Under the pieces are notes generated by a model that had not been told where the DNA came from, ran no database searches, and saw only the letters and a program-made list of their open reading frames with translations. This document shows, in pieces, positions 22,047-31,990 of a stretch of 64,000 nucleotides of DNA. The DNA is taken from positions 2,481,204-2,545,203 of the forward strand of contig NZ_JAPNKE010000002.1 of the NCBI RefSeq assembly GCF_026626665.1. Reading direction: 5' to 3'. Each line of letters begins with the position of its first letter. The stretch's first letter is position 1. Origin of the DNA: Nannocystis pusilla (GTDB lineage Bacteria; Myxococcota_A; Polyangia; Nannocystales; Nannocystaceae). A program made the translations under genes and the position numbers.

Positions 22047-24359
22047 ATGCAACGTCGTTCTCTTGCCGTTTCCACGCTCTTCAGCGCATCGCTCGTCGCC
22101 GCTTGCAGCGACGATGTCACTCACTCGAGCGAAGCCCTCACCGAGGCCACCACCGACGCGACCTCGAGCAGCGGCTCGGAGAGCGACACCGTCATCGACG
22201 AGCCGGGGCTGACCACCAGCACGGGGACCCTCGAGCCGACCACGGGCGAGCCGACGTCCAGCACGACCGCCGAGGTCACGACCACCGCGGTCACGACGGA
22301 CGAAACCACCGAGAGCACCACCGGCACCACCGGCACCACCGGCCCCGACCCGGTGACCTGCGTCGACGAGCCGTCGCTGTGCGGCAGCGGCACCGTGTGC
22401 GATCCGGGCAGCCAGACCTGCGTGGCCGACTGCTCCCAGGGCGACGAGCTGTGCGGCCCGGGGACGATCTGCATGGACGGCATGTGCAAGCCCGACTGCT
22501 CCGACGGCGAGGACAACTGCGGCGCCGGCACGGTGTGCGGGCCCGACCTGGTGTGCGTGGTCGACTGCCGCAGCAACTTGCTCGACGTGTGCGCCGGCCA
22601 GGCGCTGTGCAACCGCCAGACCGGCGTGTGCGAGGCCGTGGCGGCGGTCGACTGCGCGGCGGTGCCGGGCCTGTGCTGGGAGGATCAGTCCTGTGACGCG
22701 AGCGGCTACTGCCGCGCCGGCACGCTCGACCTCGAGCTCGCGTACGACGTCCAGCACTACGACCTGCGCCTCGACCTGCTCACCGCCGACCAGACCTTCA
22801 GCGGCGAGGTGGCGATCTTGCTGGCGGCCACGGTCGACGGCACGAGCGAGGTCGTGCTCGACGTCGGCGCGGAGACGATCGTGAACGGCGCGCCGTACCT
22901 GCCGTACGAGGTGGAGGCCGTCCTCGACGCCCAGGATCAGCCGCTGCAGTTCGAGCAGGACAGCGGCGGCGCGCTGACGGTGCAGCTCGCGGCGCCGCTG
23001 GCCCAGGACGAGACCGCCGTGGTCAAGGTGCGCTACGCCGGGCCGTTCAACCCGATCACCGACGACAACGACGCGCTCTACTACACCGGCATCATGCAGC
23101 GCGCGGGCAAGAACGGCGACCTCTACGTGCAGACGTTCGGCTGGCCGGTGTATGCCCGCAACTGGCTGCCGAGCCACGATCACCCGCGCGACACCGCGTC
23201 CTTCAGCGTCGACGTCGGCATCGACAACGACTACGTGGTGCTGGCCAACGGCGCGCCGGTGCGCAGCGGCATGGTCGACGGCCTGCAGCGGTCGGCGTTC
23301 GTCCTGCAGCAGCCGGTCCCGACCAACGTCATGCAGGTCATCGCGTCGGAGTTCGAGGTCGTGCGCCTCGGGGTGGTCAAGGGCGTGCCGATCGACGCGG
23401 CGCTGCACGCGGCCGAGGTGCCGCTGGCGGTCGAGCTGCTGGGCGCCACCGTCGGCGCGCTGACGTTCTTCGACCAGCTGATGTTCGACTACCCGTTCTC
23501 GCGCTACGCGATGGTCTCGGTGCCGAGTTCGTTCGGCGGGATGGAGCACGCGTCGATCATCTCGCTCGCCGACACCTTGATGGTCGCCGGCAGCGCCAAC
23601 GCGCGGCGCGTGGCGATCCACGAGCTCACGCACCACTGGGCCGGCGACTCGGCCCACCTCGGCGAGTGGCAGGCGTTCTGGCTCAACGAGAGCCTGGCCG
23701 AGTTCCTGACGCTGGAGGCGCTGCGCGTGCTCGGCGGTCAGGCCGCCTACAACGACTACCTGAACACGCTGCGCACCAAGCTCTTCGCCGCGCCGAACAG
23801 CTACAGCGACGACTCGCTGCACTTCCAGGTGCCGCAGGACTTCCCGGGCCAGGTCACGTCGGCGTCGTTCTACGCGCCGTACAACAAGGGGGCGCTGGTC
23901 TGGCACATGGTGCGCCAGCAGATCGGGACGGCCAAGATGTGGCAGTTTTTGGCCGACTTCTTCCTCGCCCATCGGTTCGCGCCGTACGACACCGATGCAG
24001 CTCTGGCGGCGCTCAACGCCAGCGCGGGGGTCGACTTCACGCAGTTCTTCGCGGAGTGGGTCCACCAGCGCGGCTGGCCGCGGCTGAAGACGACCTGGAA
24101 CTACGACGCGGTGGCCCAGCAGGTGCAGGTCACGGTCCAGCAGGTGCAGAGCCCGTCGTTCGGGGTCTACACCCTCGACGGCGCGCTCGACCTCGACTAC
24201 GTGTTCGACGACGGCCTGGCCAACACGCCGCCCTGCAACGTGTCGGTGGCGTTCACCGGCGGGGCGACCGAAGTCGACGCGGCGGTGAGCTGCGCGACGG
24301 CCCCGACGGGCTTCACGATCTCGTCGCTGCCGAACCTGCTGGTCGAGCTGGCGCCGTAG
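22047..24359 (+). CDS. M1-family metallopeptidase lipoprotein with Cys-rich modules
   Basis: 770 residues from ATG 22047. The signal ends in lipobox LVAAC. A Ser/Thr linker (about 25-105) leads to a Cys-rich region (about 108-225) with repeated CGSGTVCDPGSQTC-like units, then a gluzincin (M1 aminopeptidase) fold. The exopeptidase-type motif appears as GGMEHA (in place of GAMEN), the zinc site as HELTHHW with the third ligand Glu in NESLAEF about 18 residues later. The catalytic residues are therefore present, but the GXMEN Asn is replaced by His, so substrate choice may differ from classical aminopeptidases. A C-terminal beta domain (about 680-770) follows. Predicted surface-anchored peptidase, possibly used in predation or nutrient release (inference). 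Confidence 0.9.
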   Translation: MQRRSLAVSTLFSASLVAACSDDVTHSSEALTEATTDATSSSGSESDTVIDEPGLTTSTGTLEPTTGEPTSSTTAEVTTTAVTTDETTESTTGTTGTTGPDPVTCVDEPSLCGSGTVCDPGSQTCVADCSQGDELCGPGTICMDGMCKPDCSDGEDNCGAGTVCGPDLVCVVDCRSNLLDVCAGQALCNRQTGVCEAVAAVDCAAVPGLCWEDQSCDASGYCRAGTLDLELAYDVQHYDLRLDLLTADQTFSGEVAILLAATVDGTSEVVLDVGAETIVNGAPYLPYEVEAVLDAQDQPLQFEQDSGGALTVQLAAPLAQDETAVVKVRYAGPFNPITDDNDALYYTGIMQRAGKNGDLYVQTFGWPVYARNWLPSHDHPRDTASFSVDVGIDNDYVVLANGAPVRSGMVDGLQRSAFVLQQPVPTNVMQVIASEFEVVRLGVVKGVPIDAALHAAEVPLAVELLGATVGALTFFDQLMFDYPFSRYAMVSVPSSFGGMEHASIISLADTLMVAGSANARRVAIHELTHHWAGDSAHLGEWQAFWLNESLAEFLTLEALRVLGGQAAYNDYLNTLRTKLFAAPNSYSDDSLHFQVPQDFPGQVTSASFYAPYNKGALVWHMVRQQIGTAKMWQFLADFFLAHRFAPYDTDAALAALNASAGVDFTQFFAEWVHQRGWPRLKTTWNYDAVAQQVQVTVQQVQSPSFGVYTLDGALDLDYVFDDGLANTPPCNVSVAFTGGATEVDAAVSCATAPTGFTISSLPNLLVELAP

Positions 24360-24506
24360 GGCAGGGGCCGCGCTCCGGCGGCTCGCAGCGACGCGCCCCG
24401 GTGCACGGGCGCCGGATCGTCGCCGCGCCTCTTCGGCATCCGCTCGCGCGGCTCGATCTCCGGCCCGCGGGCGAGCTCCACCGTCGACTCACGTGCTCTT
24501 GAAGGA

Positions 24507-24552
24507 CATGTCTTGAAGGACATGTCTGCGAGGGCATGTCCCCGAGGGCATG
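24507..24552. repeat. Four CATG boxes in exact 14-nt phase
   Basis: CATG occurs at 24507, 24521, 24535 and 24549 with intervening decamers TCTTGAAGGA, TCTGCGAGGG and TCCCCGAGGG. It lies 10 bp beyond the stop of the minus-strand TPR lipoprotein and between two convergent genes. Confidence 0.9.
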
Positions 24553-24561
24553 CCCCAAAGT

Positions 24562-26766
24562 TCAGCGCGGCGCGCGGGCCTTGGCGGGCAGGTCGTCCCA
24601 CTCGAGGTAGCTCTGGGCCATGTCGTACTCGAAGAAGGCCATGCGGCGGGTGTCGAGGACCTTGCGCATCAGCTCCTTCGCGCCGGCCGTGTTGCCGCTG
24701 CGCCAGCGGCGGAGGGCCTCGTAGAAGTAGGCCTCGGCGCGCTCGCCGGAGTCGGAGGCGCCGCGCAGGAGGTCGTCGAAGCTGAGCTTGCCCCGGGCGT
24801 GCTCGGCCAGGCGGGTCGGCCAGCGCTCGCCCTTGTAGGCCTCGAGGAACGCGATGACGCCCGGGTCCTGCGGCCGGTCCTGCCGCGCGGCCATCTCGTG
24901 CAGCCACAGCGCGAAGTACAGCTTGAGGCTGCCGCGCAGGTCCTCGCGGGGGACCGCGGCGCGGAAGATCGCCAGGGCCTCCTCGTAGTAGCCGTGGCTG
25001 ACGAGGAAGATCATCGGCTCGGCGTAGGCCTCGGCGCGGCCGTCGGCGGTGTCGCGGGCCTGGCGGAAGTCGGCCACCGCCTGCTCCACGTCGCCCATGT
25101 GGAACAGCAGCTTGCCGCGATCGATGAGCCGCGAGGCCCGCTCGCCCGGCGGGATGCTGGGGAACGCGATCAGCTTGTTGAGCTGGCGCAGGGCCGTCTG
25201 CATCTCCTGCTTGGCCTCGTCGGCCTTGCCCTCGCGGCGGGCGATCGCGGCCAGCTGCGCGCGGCCCTGCGTCTCCCAGCGCAGGCGCAGCAGCTGGTTG
25301 TCGAACGGCAGGCCGAGCAAGGTCTCGTAGTGGCGGCGAGCCTCGGCGACCTTGCCGTCCTTGAACTCGATGGTGCCGAGCAGGTCGAGCGCGGCCGGCT
25401 GCGGCTCGCCGCGGACGCTGCGCTGCAGCAGGTCCTTGGCCCGGTCGACGCTGCCTTGCTCGTAGAGCGCCTCGGCGAGGGTGTACTGGGCCTCGGCGAG
25501 GCCGGGGCGGATCGGGCGATCGCGCCACAGCTCGACCGCCCGCGCGTGGAACTTCTCGAGCTGGGGCATGCGCGCGAGCGCGGCGTCGAGGTCGATGGCG
25601 GCGATCCGCTCGAGGCTGGTCTGCTGCATCGAGGCCAGGTCCTGCCAGGCGTCGAAGATGTCCTCCTTGAGCTCGACGGTGCGCCGCAGGTGGGCGATCG
25701 CGGCGTCGACGAGGCCCTGCTTGCGCAGCGCACGGGCCAGCAGCAGGTGCGCGAACGGATCGTCGGGGAAGCGCTGGACGGCCCGCCGCGCCAGGTTCTC
25801 GACGATGCCCCAGCCCTGGGTGAGGAAGGCCGGAGGTATCCTTTCGGACATGTCCTCGTCGTCAGGTAGGAACTGACGCGCCAGCTCGAGCAGCGGGCGC
25901 GCGCTCTTCTTGGCGTTGCGCGCGCTGTCGAGGTACTCCATCAGCTTGCGCGTCGGCATGTCGAGCTCGACGCGGGCCAGCGCCTGGCCGGCGCCGTCGA
26001 AGTCGTCGGCGCGCAGGTAGAGGCGGGTGACCAGGTAGCCGGTGACCTCGGCCCGGTGGCGCGCGGCGAGCCCGAGCTCGAGGTTCTCGCTGCTGCTGGC
26101 GACCTCGATCGCGGCCTCGTAGCGGGCGACGTAGAGGTCGGTCAGGCGCTGGACCACGAACGGGGCCGGGAAGTCGGCGGCGATCTCCTCGAGCGACTCC
26201 TCGAGCTCCTCGTGGCGCAGCACCGGCTCGTCGGAGAACGGGCTGTTGCGCACCACCCAGCCCTCGATCTCGGTCCAGCTGGCGATCGCCCGCTTGCGCA
26301 CGGCGTCGTCGCCGAACTGCTGCTCGATGGCGGCGGCGAACAGCGCCGGCGACTCGTTGCCGCGGCGGGCCGCGGCGACGTAGATCCGGTGGGCCGCGGC
26401 GCACAGGCCAGGCTCGATCTCTCGCGTCCCGCGGAGCTCGCTCGGCCGCCACAGCCCGGCGGCGAACTGCAGCGCCTCGACCGCTTCTTCGGGGCGCTCG
26501 TCGTCGAGGGTCTTGTCGATGTAGCGGACCAGGAAGTCGAGCAGGACGCGGCGGAACTCGGCGCGCTTGGGGCTGTTCTCGGGCAGCAGCGCGAACTGGT
26601 TGAGCGCGAGCGCGAAGTGGTCGAGGTCGGGGATCGACTTGGGCGCCTCGGGCGCCTGCAGCTCGCCGCGCGGGGCCCGGGCGCAGGCGGGCAGCAGCGG
26701 GGCGGCGGCGAGCACGAGCGCGAGCCAGCCCGTGAGAGGCGAGGTGCCGGAGAGAAAGAGGCGCAC
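24562..26766 (-). CDS. TPR-repeat lipoprotein
   Basis: 734 residues from ATG 26766. Signal peptide with lipobox LLPAC. The remainder is almost entirely helical hairpins: recognisable TPR units include FPDDPFAHLLLARALRKQG, PGLAEAQYTLAEALYEQG and AYAEPMIFLVSHGYYEEAL. TPR arrays are protein-interaction scaffolds. A lipid-anchored periplasmic TPR protein of this size could belong to an envelope assembly or motility complex, but nothing nearby identifies which. It is divergent from no close gene and ends near the convergent M1 peptidase. Frame intact over its whole length. Confidence 0.88.
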   Translation of the reverse strand: MRLFLSGTSPLTGWLALVLAAAPLLPACARAPRGELQAPEAPKSIPDLDHFALALNQFALLPENSPKRAEFRRVLLDFLVRYIDKTLDDERPEEAVEALQFAAGLWRPSELRGTREIEPGLCAAAHRIYVAAARRGNESPALFAAAIEQQFGDDAVRKRAIASWTEIEGWVVRNSPFSDEPVLRHEELEESLEEIAADFPAPFVVQRLTDLYVARYEAAIEVASSSENLELGLAARHRAEVTGYLVTRLYLRADDFDGAGQALARVELDMPTRKLMEYLDSARNAKKSARPLLELARQFLPDDEDMSERIPPAFLTQGWGIVENLARRAVQRFPDDPFAHLLLARALRKQGLVDAAIAHLRRTVELKEDIFDAWQDLASMQQTSLERIAAIDLDAALARMPQLEKFHARAVELWRDRPIRPGLAEAQYTLAEALYEQGSVDRAKDLLQRSVRGEPQPAALDLLGTIEFKDGKVAEARRHYETLLGLPFDNQLLRLRWETQGRAQLAAIARREGKADEAKQEMQTALRQLNKLIAFPSIPPGERASRLIDRGKLLFHMGDVEQAVADFRQARDTADGRAEAYAEPMIFLVSHGYYEEALAIFRAAVPREDLRGSLKLYFALWLHEMAARQDRPQDPGVIAFLEAYKGERWPTRLAEHARGKLSFDDLLRGASDSGERAEAYFYEALRRWRSGNTAGAKELMRKVLDTRRMAFFEYDMAQSYLEWDDLPAKARAPR

Positions 26767-26824
26767 GATGTTGAGTGTACGCAGACCCTCGGTCCGCGGC
26801 CACCCAGGAGGGGCGCGCGGGCCG

Positions 26825-28493
26825 CTATTCGCGGCCGGGCGTGCGCTCCGCCCACCGCAGGGTCAGCATGAAGGTGTGCACCGCGCCGGTGTAGCGGCCG
26901 GCGTTGCTCGGCCGTCCGCGCCCGGCGAGCACGAGCGCGGCGTCGTCGCTGTTGATGTCGCCCCCGGCCGCGGCGAACCGGGTCGCGGCCGCGGGATCGA
27001 AGTCGCCGGGCCGGCCGGTGCTGCTCGGCAAGTAGAGGTCGAAGCCGTAGCCGGGCACGATCTGCAGGTTGCTCGAGCCGACCCGCAGCGGCACGCCGAC
27101 GGTGATGCCCGCGCGCCAGCCGTCGTTGTTGCCGGGCTCGCGCGCGGTCCTGCGGACCACCGGCGACGAGAAGTGCCCGCCCAGCACCGCGGCGAGGTTC
27201 GAGCGGGCCTGGTAGGTGGTGTAGATGTCGAAGCCGAACAGGTCCTGGCGGCCGCGATAGCGCGTGCTCTCGGGCAAGAGCACGCTGTTGCGGTCGAGGC
27301 CGACGAGGCTTATCTGCTGGCTGCCGGATCGGCGCAACTTCGCACGCCGGCGCCGCGGCCGACGACGTCGTTGCAGAGGTCGATCCAGTAGAGGTTGGTG
27401 TCGATGTGCCAGAACCGGCCGCGATCGAGGACGAAGGCGGCCCCGATCGCGGCCTCGCGGCTGACTCGCTCGGTCAGCGTGGCGTCGATCGGGCTGGCGA
27501 CGCTGCACGGCAGCACGTCCGAGTCGGTGCCCTCGGTGGTGTCGGGCCGGCACACGAGGGCGTCGCCCGCGAGCGTCAGGTCGCCGCCGCGCACGAGCGG
27601 GCGCGTGCGGTAGCGCAGGCCGAGCGTGACGCGATCGCTGACGTCGACGGCGAGGCCGAAGGTGAGGGCGACATCGAAGCCGGCCGGCCTGTTGTCGCGG
27701 TCGGGCAACCACCGCGTGCGCCCGTTGAAGCCGACCCGCTCGGCGCACAGCGGGTTCTCGACCCGGTTGCAGCGCGGGCCGTCGTCGCGGTGCTCGGACA
27801 GGACGGTGCTGTTGTCGTAGGAGAACCGCTGGCGCAGCCGCGGCAGATGAATGCCGATGCCGATCCGCAGGCTGGCGAGGATGTTCCACGCGACGGCGAT
27901 CGTGATGTCGGTGCGCTGCGTGGCGGCGCCGCCGTTGAGCTTGCAGTTGGGATCGTCGCGGCGGCAGAAGAGCGGGGGCGGCCGTCTTCCTCGGGCGCGA
28001 GGTGCCAGCGCAGGCGATCGTCGCTGGTGTAGTGGATCTCGCTGCCGAGATCGTAGGCGCCGATCCCGACGGCGAACGGCTCGAAGTAGAGGCTGCCCCC
28101 GACGAAGTAGCCGCCCAGCGGGTTGTTGAGGTTGATGCGCGGGCCCAGCTCGCCGGTCGGGGTGCCGTCGGGGGCGACGGCCTCGCGCCGGATCCACCGC
28201 TGATCGAGGCCCCCGGTGCCGCTGAACTGGAAGCGAAAGCCCTTCATTCCGGCGAGCATCGCCGGGTTATGGTGAAGGGCCGTCAACGAGCGGCTGGCGG
28301 GGCCCTGCGGCTCCGCGCCGCCGAGTCGCTGCGCCTGGCCGGGGGCGGCTCGCGCGAGCGCCGGCACGCCCAGGAGGCCGGCCGCGACGAGGCCGCACAG
28401 GAGGCTTTGCGCGATTTCGCGCACACGCCCGCGGACCGATCGGAGGACTCGTGGTCCGTCCGAGGTTCGCCGCGTTCGTCGCCGAGAGCGCAT
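26825..28493 (-). CDS. OmpP1/FadL-type outer-membrane transporter, two frameshifts
   Basis: About 556 residues if the start is ATG 28493; a nearer start just before the signal sequence (LLCGLVAAGLLGVPALARA) is possible. The motif ALHHNPAMLAG after the signal is typical of FadL-family barrels, where NPA lies in the N-terminal hatch. Three frames are used in order. The first ends near 27976, where one base seems lost from the GGGGG run at 27974-27978. The second runs FCRRDDPNCK...RSCADPA to about 27325. The third is QQISLVGLDRN to the terminal strand FMLTLRWAERTPGRE. Each step equals one missing base and the sum gives whole codons. Alternating beta strands throughout support a barrel for hydrophobic solutes. 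Confidence 0.8.
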
Positions 28494-28625
28494 CCCGGGG
28501 GGCAGGATAACCCGGTTTGACCGCGACGGCCGCAGTTGACCCGCGCGGCATCAACTTCTTAGGATGCCGGGGCGTACCGAGGACCACGCTCGCGCCACCC
28601 CGGCGAGCACCTCGGGGGGACGTGC

Positions 28626-29503
28626 ATGAGCAAGACGCTGCGCCAGTTCCAATGTCGTGATGACCTCTGGGCCCGGGTCGAGGCCCTCGCCAAACGCCGT
28701 GGGATCGCCACCGACGATGTCGTCCAGGCGGCGCTGCTGCAGCTGTTCAAGGGCGCGGCCAAGGGCAAGAAGGACGAGAGCTCGGGGATGACGGCCCCGC
28801 CGCCGGCCGGCCCCAACACGCCGCCGCGCTCGGTGCTGTCGACCCAACCCGGGCACCCCGGCGCCGCTCGTCCGGGCTCGGCCCCGCTGCCCAGCGCGGC
28901 CCCGGTGCCGCGTCCGCCCGGTGTGCGGCCCCCTCCGTCGGGTCCGATGACCTCGCCGCCGCCTGGCCCCGCAGCGCCGCCTGCGAGCATCAGCTCGAGC
29001 CAGAATCGCGCCCCGAGCGCGCTGCCGCAGCCGCGTCTGCCCAAGCCGGCGACGGCCCCGTCGACGCCGGTGCCGCCTCCGGCGTCCATCCCCGCGGCCC
29101 CGCCGACCCTCGGCGCGCCGAGCCCCGCCAAGGTGGCGCCGACGCTGCCGCGCCCGCCGACGGGGCCTCGCGCCTGCCGCCCCCGACGGGCGCGCCGGTC
29201 AGCAAGCCGCGCCCGCTGTACGTGCTGTTCGAGGGCCAGTGGTACGAGATCGACAAGGAGGAGTTCGTGATCGGCCGCGGTCAGAAGTTCTCCGACCTGG
29301 CGATCAAGGACGCCAACATCTCGCGCCGCCACGCGTCGGTGGTCCGCCGCGGCCACGACTACTTCATCAAGGACCTCGGCAGCACCAACGGCATCGAGTT
29401 CGAGGGCCAGCGCGTCGACAACCACAAGGTCAACGACGGCAGCGTGTACTTCCTGTGCGACCACGAGCTGCGGTTCACGTTCACGCCGCCGAACCCGAGC
29501 TGA
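28626..29503 (+). CDS. RHH-like N-terminus, Pro-rich linker and C-terminal FHA domain, one frameshift
   Basis: ATG 28626. Residues about 1-40 (RDDLWARVEALAKRRGIAT) resemble a ribbon-helix-helix or MetJ/Arc-type segment. A very long Pro/Ala/Ser linker (about 50-190) follows, then a canonical FHA domain (GRGQKFSDL, SRRHASV, LGSTNGIEFEG). The linker frame stops early. One missing G in the GGGG run at 29162-29165 restores continuity (PTGASRLPPPTGAPVSKP) and gives 293 codons. FHA binds phosphothreonine; the N-terminal part could bind DNA or dimerise (inference). Compare the other four FHA proteins in this window. It is followed 40 nt later by recG. Confidence 0.75.
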
Positions 29504-29543
29504 CCTGAGAGACCTGTCTCTGCGACCTGAACGATCGGTCATC

Positions 29544-31634
29544 GTGCCGCCGCGCGACAGCGAGGCCGGCGAGCTCGGTTCCCTGCCGGGCGTCGGCCCC
29601 AAGACCGCCGCCAAGTTGGCCGCCCACGGGCTCCACACGCTGGCCGACCTGGCCCGCGTGGTGCCCACGGGCTACCGCGACCGCCGCCACCGCACGCCGC
29701 TGAGCCAGGCGGCCGACGGGGCCGAGGCGGCGGTGGTGGCGACGATCCGCAAGTTCTCGCAGCGGTTCTTCCGCGGCCGCTTCTTCGCCGGGCTCGACTG
29801 CGTGGTCGAGGAGGGGGGCCGCGAGATCGGCCTGCAGTGCCAGTGGTTCCACCGCGTCGGCGGCCTGGCCGAGCGCGCGCAGGCCGGCAAGCGGGTGCTG
29901 CTGGTCGGCCGCGTCAGCCGCAAGAAGGGCAAGCTGGCGCTGATCCACCCCGAGATCCGCGACCCCGAGGCGCCCGGACCGGCGATCTCGGTGCGCTACC
30001 CGGAGGTCGAGGGCGTCGGCGAGGCGACTCTGGCCAAGCTGTGCCGGGCGGCGATCGAGCGGCTCGGCTCGTCGCTGGTCGATCCCCTGCCGCCCGAGCT
30101 GTGCGCGCGCCTCGGCCTGATGCCGCTCGCGCCGGCGCTGGCGCTGCTGCACGCGCCCGACGAGGCGCTGCCGGCCGAGGCCATCGCGGCGCTGCAGGCC
30201 GGGCGCTCGCCGGCGCATCGCCGCATGCTGTTCGAGGAGCTGCTGGTGGCCCAGCTGGCGCTGCAGCGCCGTCGCGCGGCCGCGCAGGCGCTGCCGGTGA
30301 CCGTGACGCTGCTGCCGGACGAGGGCGCCCGCCGTGAGCAGCTGCGGGCGTGCGTGCCGTTCGAGCCGACGCCGGCGCAGTGGGCGGCGATCGACGAGAT
30401 CGAGGCCGATCTGGCGCGCCCGCGGCCCATGCTGCGGCTGCTGCAGGGCGACGTCGGCTCGGGCAAGACTCTGGTGGCGTTCGCGGCCAGCGCGGGGATC
30501 GTGGCCGCGGGCGGGCAGGCGGTGTGGATGGCGCCGACCGAGATCCTGGCGCAGCAGCACACGGCGACGCTGCGGCCGTGGTGCCTGGCGGCGGGGATCC
30601 GCCTGGCGCTGCTCACCGGCTCGATGACCCGCGGCGAGCGGACGGCGGTGATCCAGGCGGCGGCCGCGGGCACGGTGGACCTGGTCGTCGGGACCCACGC
30701 GCTGCTGACCGAGGACGTGCAGCTCCGCCGTCTCGGGCTGGTCGTCGTCGACGAGCAGCACCGCTTCGGGGTGCGCCAGCGGGCGACGCTGCGCGACAAG
30801 GGCCGGGCGCCGCACCTGCTGGTGCTGACCGCGACGCCGATCCCGCGCACGCTGGCGCTGTCGCTGGTCGGCGAGCTCGACGTGTCGACGCTGCGCGAGG
30901 CGCCGCCGGGCCGGCGCCCGCCCGACACGACGCTGATGGCGGGGCCGGTGGCGCGGGCGCGCTTCCGCCTGGCGGAACATGTCCGCCGGGACATGTTGCA
31001 GGGCTTCGTGGTGTGCCCGCAGATCGAGGCCGGCGCGCGCGAGGCCAGCGACGTCGACGAGGCGGCGGCGGAGCTGCGGACGCTGCTGCCGGGCAAGCGG
31101 ATCGAGGTGGTCCACGGCCGCGTCGACCCGGCCCGCCGGGCGGCGGCGATGGCCGAGTTCCGCGCCGGGGCGATCGACGTGCTGGTGGCGACGACGGTGA
31201 TCGAAGTCGGGGTGGATGTCCCCGAGGCCAGGTTCATGCTGATCGAGCACGCCGAGCACTTCGGCCTGTCGCAGCTGCACCAGCTGCGCGGACGGATCGG
31301 CCGCGGGACGGCGACGTCGTGGTGCCTGCTGCACACCGGGGCCGAAGCCGGCAGCGCCGCGGCGCGCCGCCTGCAGGTGCTCGCCGACACGCACGACGGC
31401 TTCGTCGTGGCGGAGCGCGACCTGGCGGAGCGCGGCCCCGGCGAGCTGTTCGGGCTGCGTCAGGCCGGTCGCGTGGCCTGGGCCGGGCTCGCCGGCGAGG
31501 GCGTGGCGCTGCTCGAGGCGGCTCGCACGGCGGCGAGCGAGCTGCTGGCGCGCGACCCGGCGCTCCACGGCCACGCAGAGCTGCGCGCGCGGGTCGAACG
31601 CCACGCGCGACCGGAAGCCGGCGACGCGGGGTGA
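29544..31634 (+). CDS. recG: ATP-dependent DNA helicase RecG
   Basis: 696 residues from GTG 29544. RecG reverses stalled replication forks and branch-migrates Holliday junctions. An N-terminal HhH-like segment (LGSLPGVGPKTAAKL) precedes the wedge OB domain (about 45-150). The SF2 helicase core shows Walker A GDVGSGKT (about 312), DEQHRFG (the RecG form of the DEAD box), TATPIPRTLA, and in the C-terminal helicase domain TTVIEVGVDVPEA and QLRGRIGRG. The length is close to other RecG proteins. The reading frame is intact. Inside it, at 30976-30997, sits a perfect copy of the genome's 14-nt palindrome, encoding EHVRRDML. Confidence 0.96.
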   Translation: MPPRDSEAGELGSLPGVGPKTAAKLAAHGLHTLADLARVVPTGYRDRRHRTPLSQAADGAEAAVVATIRKFSQRFFRGRFFAGLDCVVEEGGREIGLQCQWFHRVGGLAERAQAGKRVLLVGRVSRKKGKLALIHPEIRDPEAPGPAISVRYPEVEGVGEATLAKLCRAAIERLGSSLVDPLPPELCARLGLMPLAPALALLHAPDEALPAEAIAALQAGRSPAHRRMLFEELLVAQLALQRRRAAAQALPVTVTLLPDEGARREQLRACVPFEPTPAQWAAIDEIEADLARPRPMLRLLQGDVGSGKTLVAFAASAGIVAAGGQAVWMAPTEILAQQHTATLRPWCLAAGIRLALLTGSMTRGERTAVIQAAAAGTVDLVVGTHALLTEDVQLRRLGLVVVDEQHRFGVRQRATLRDKGRAPHLLVLTATPIPRTLALSLVGELDVSTLREAPPGRRPPDTTLMAGPVARARFRLAEHVRRDMLQGFVVCPQIEAGAREASDVDEAAAELRTLLPGKRIEVVHGRVDPARRAAAMAEFRAGAIDVLVATTVIEVGVDVPEARFMLIEHAEHFGLSQLHQLRGRIGRGTATSWCLLHTGAEAGSAAARRLQVLADTHDGFVVAERDLAERGPGELFGLRQAGRVAWAGLAGEGVALLEAARTAASELLARDPALHGHAELRARVERHARPEAGDAG

Positions 31635-31737
31635 GGCGGCAGCCCGTGCGCGGCAGGCGGCCCACTGTACCGCGGGACAGGTGGGCCGGCGTCCGAGGCG
31701 AGCGCGCCGGGTGCACGCGAGAGGCGCTCGCACGGAG

Positions 31738-31811
31738 CATGCTTGTTAGAACATGCTGGAAATAGCATGGTCAATGAGACATGTTCATTGGAGCATGCCG
31801 TTTAGGACATG
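31738..31811. repeat. Six CATG boxes in exact 14-nt phase
   Basis: CATG occurs at 31738, 31752, 31766, 31780, 31794 and 31808, always 14 nt apart. The intervening decamers are AT-richer than elsewhere (for example CTTGTTAGAA) and vary, while the tetramer is invariant. The array fills the centre of the 356-bp spacer between recG and the convergent membrane-protein gene; the rest of that spacer shows no gene. Confidence 0.95.
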
Positions 31812-31990
31812 TACGATGTGCAAGGCTGCGCAGCTCCCGACGAGCCAGGAGCCGCCGGCGAGGTTCTCGTGAAGCCTCGGCGCTCTCGCGGAGCGCGAGG
31901 CGGCGAGGCGGATGAGCCCGGCCCACCCAGGCCAGGAGGGCGAGGCGAGCGTGAAGCCGTCGCGCCTCGCGGCGGTACCTTGAGGCGGCT

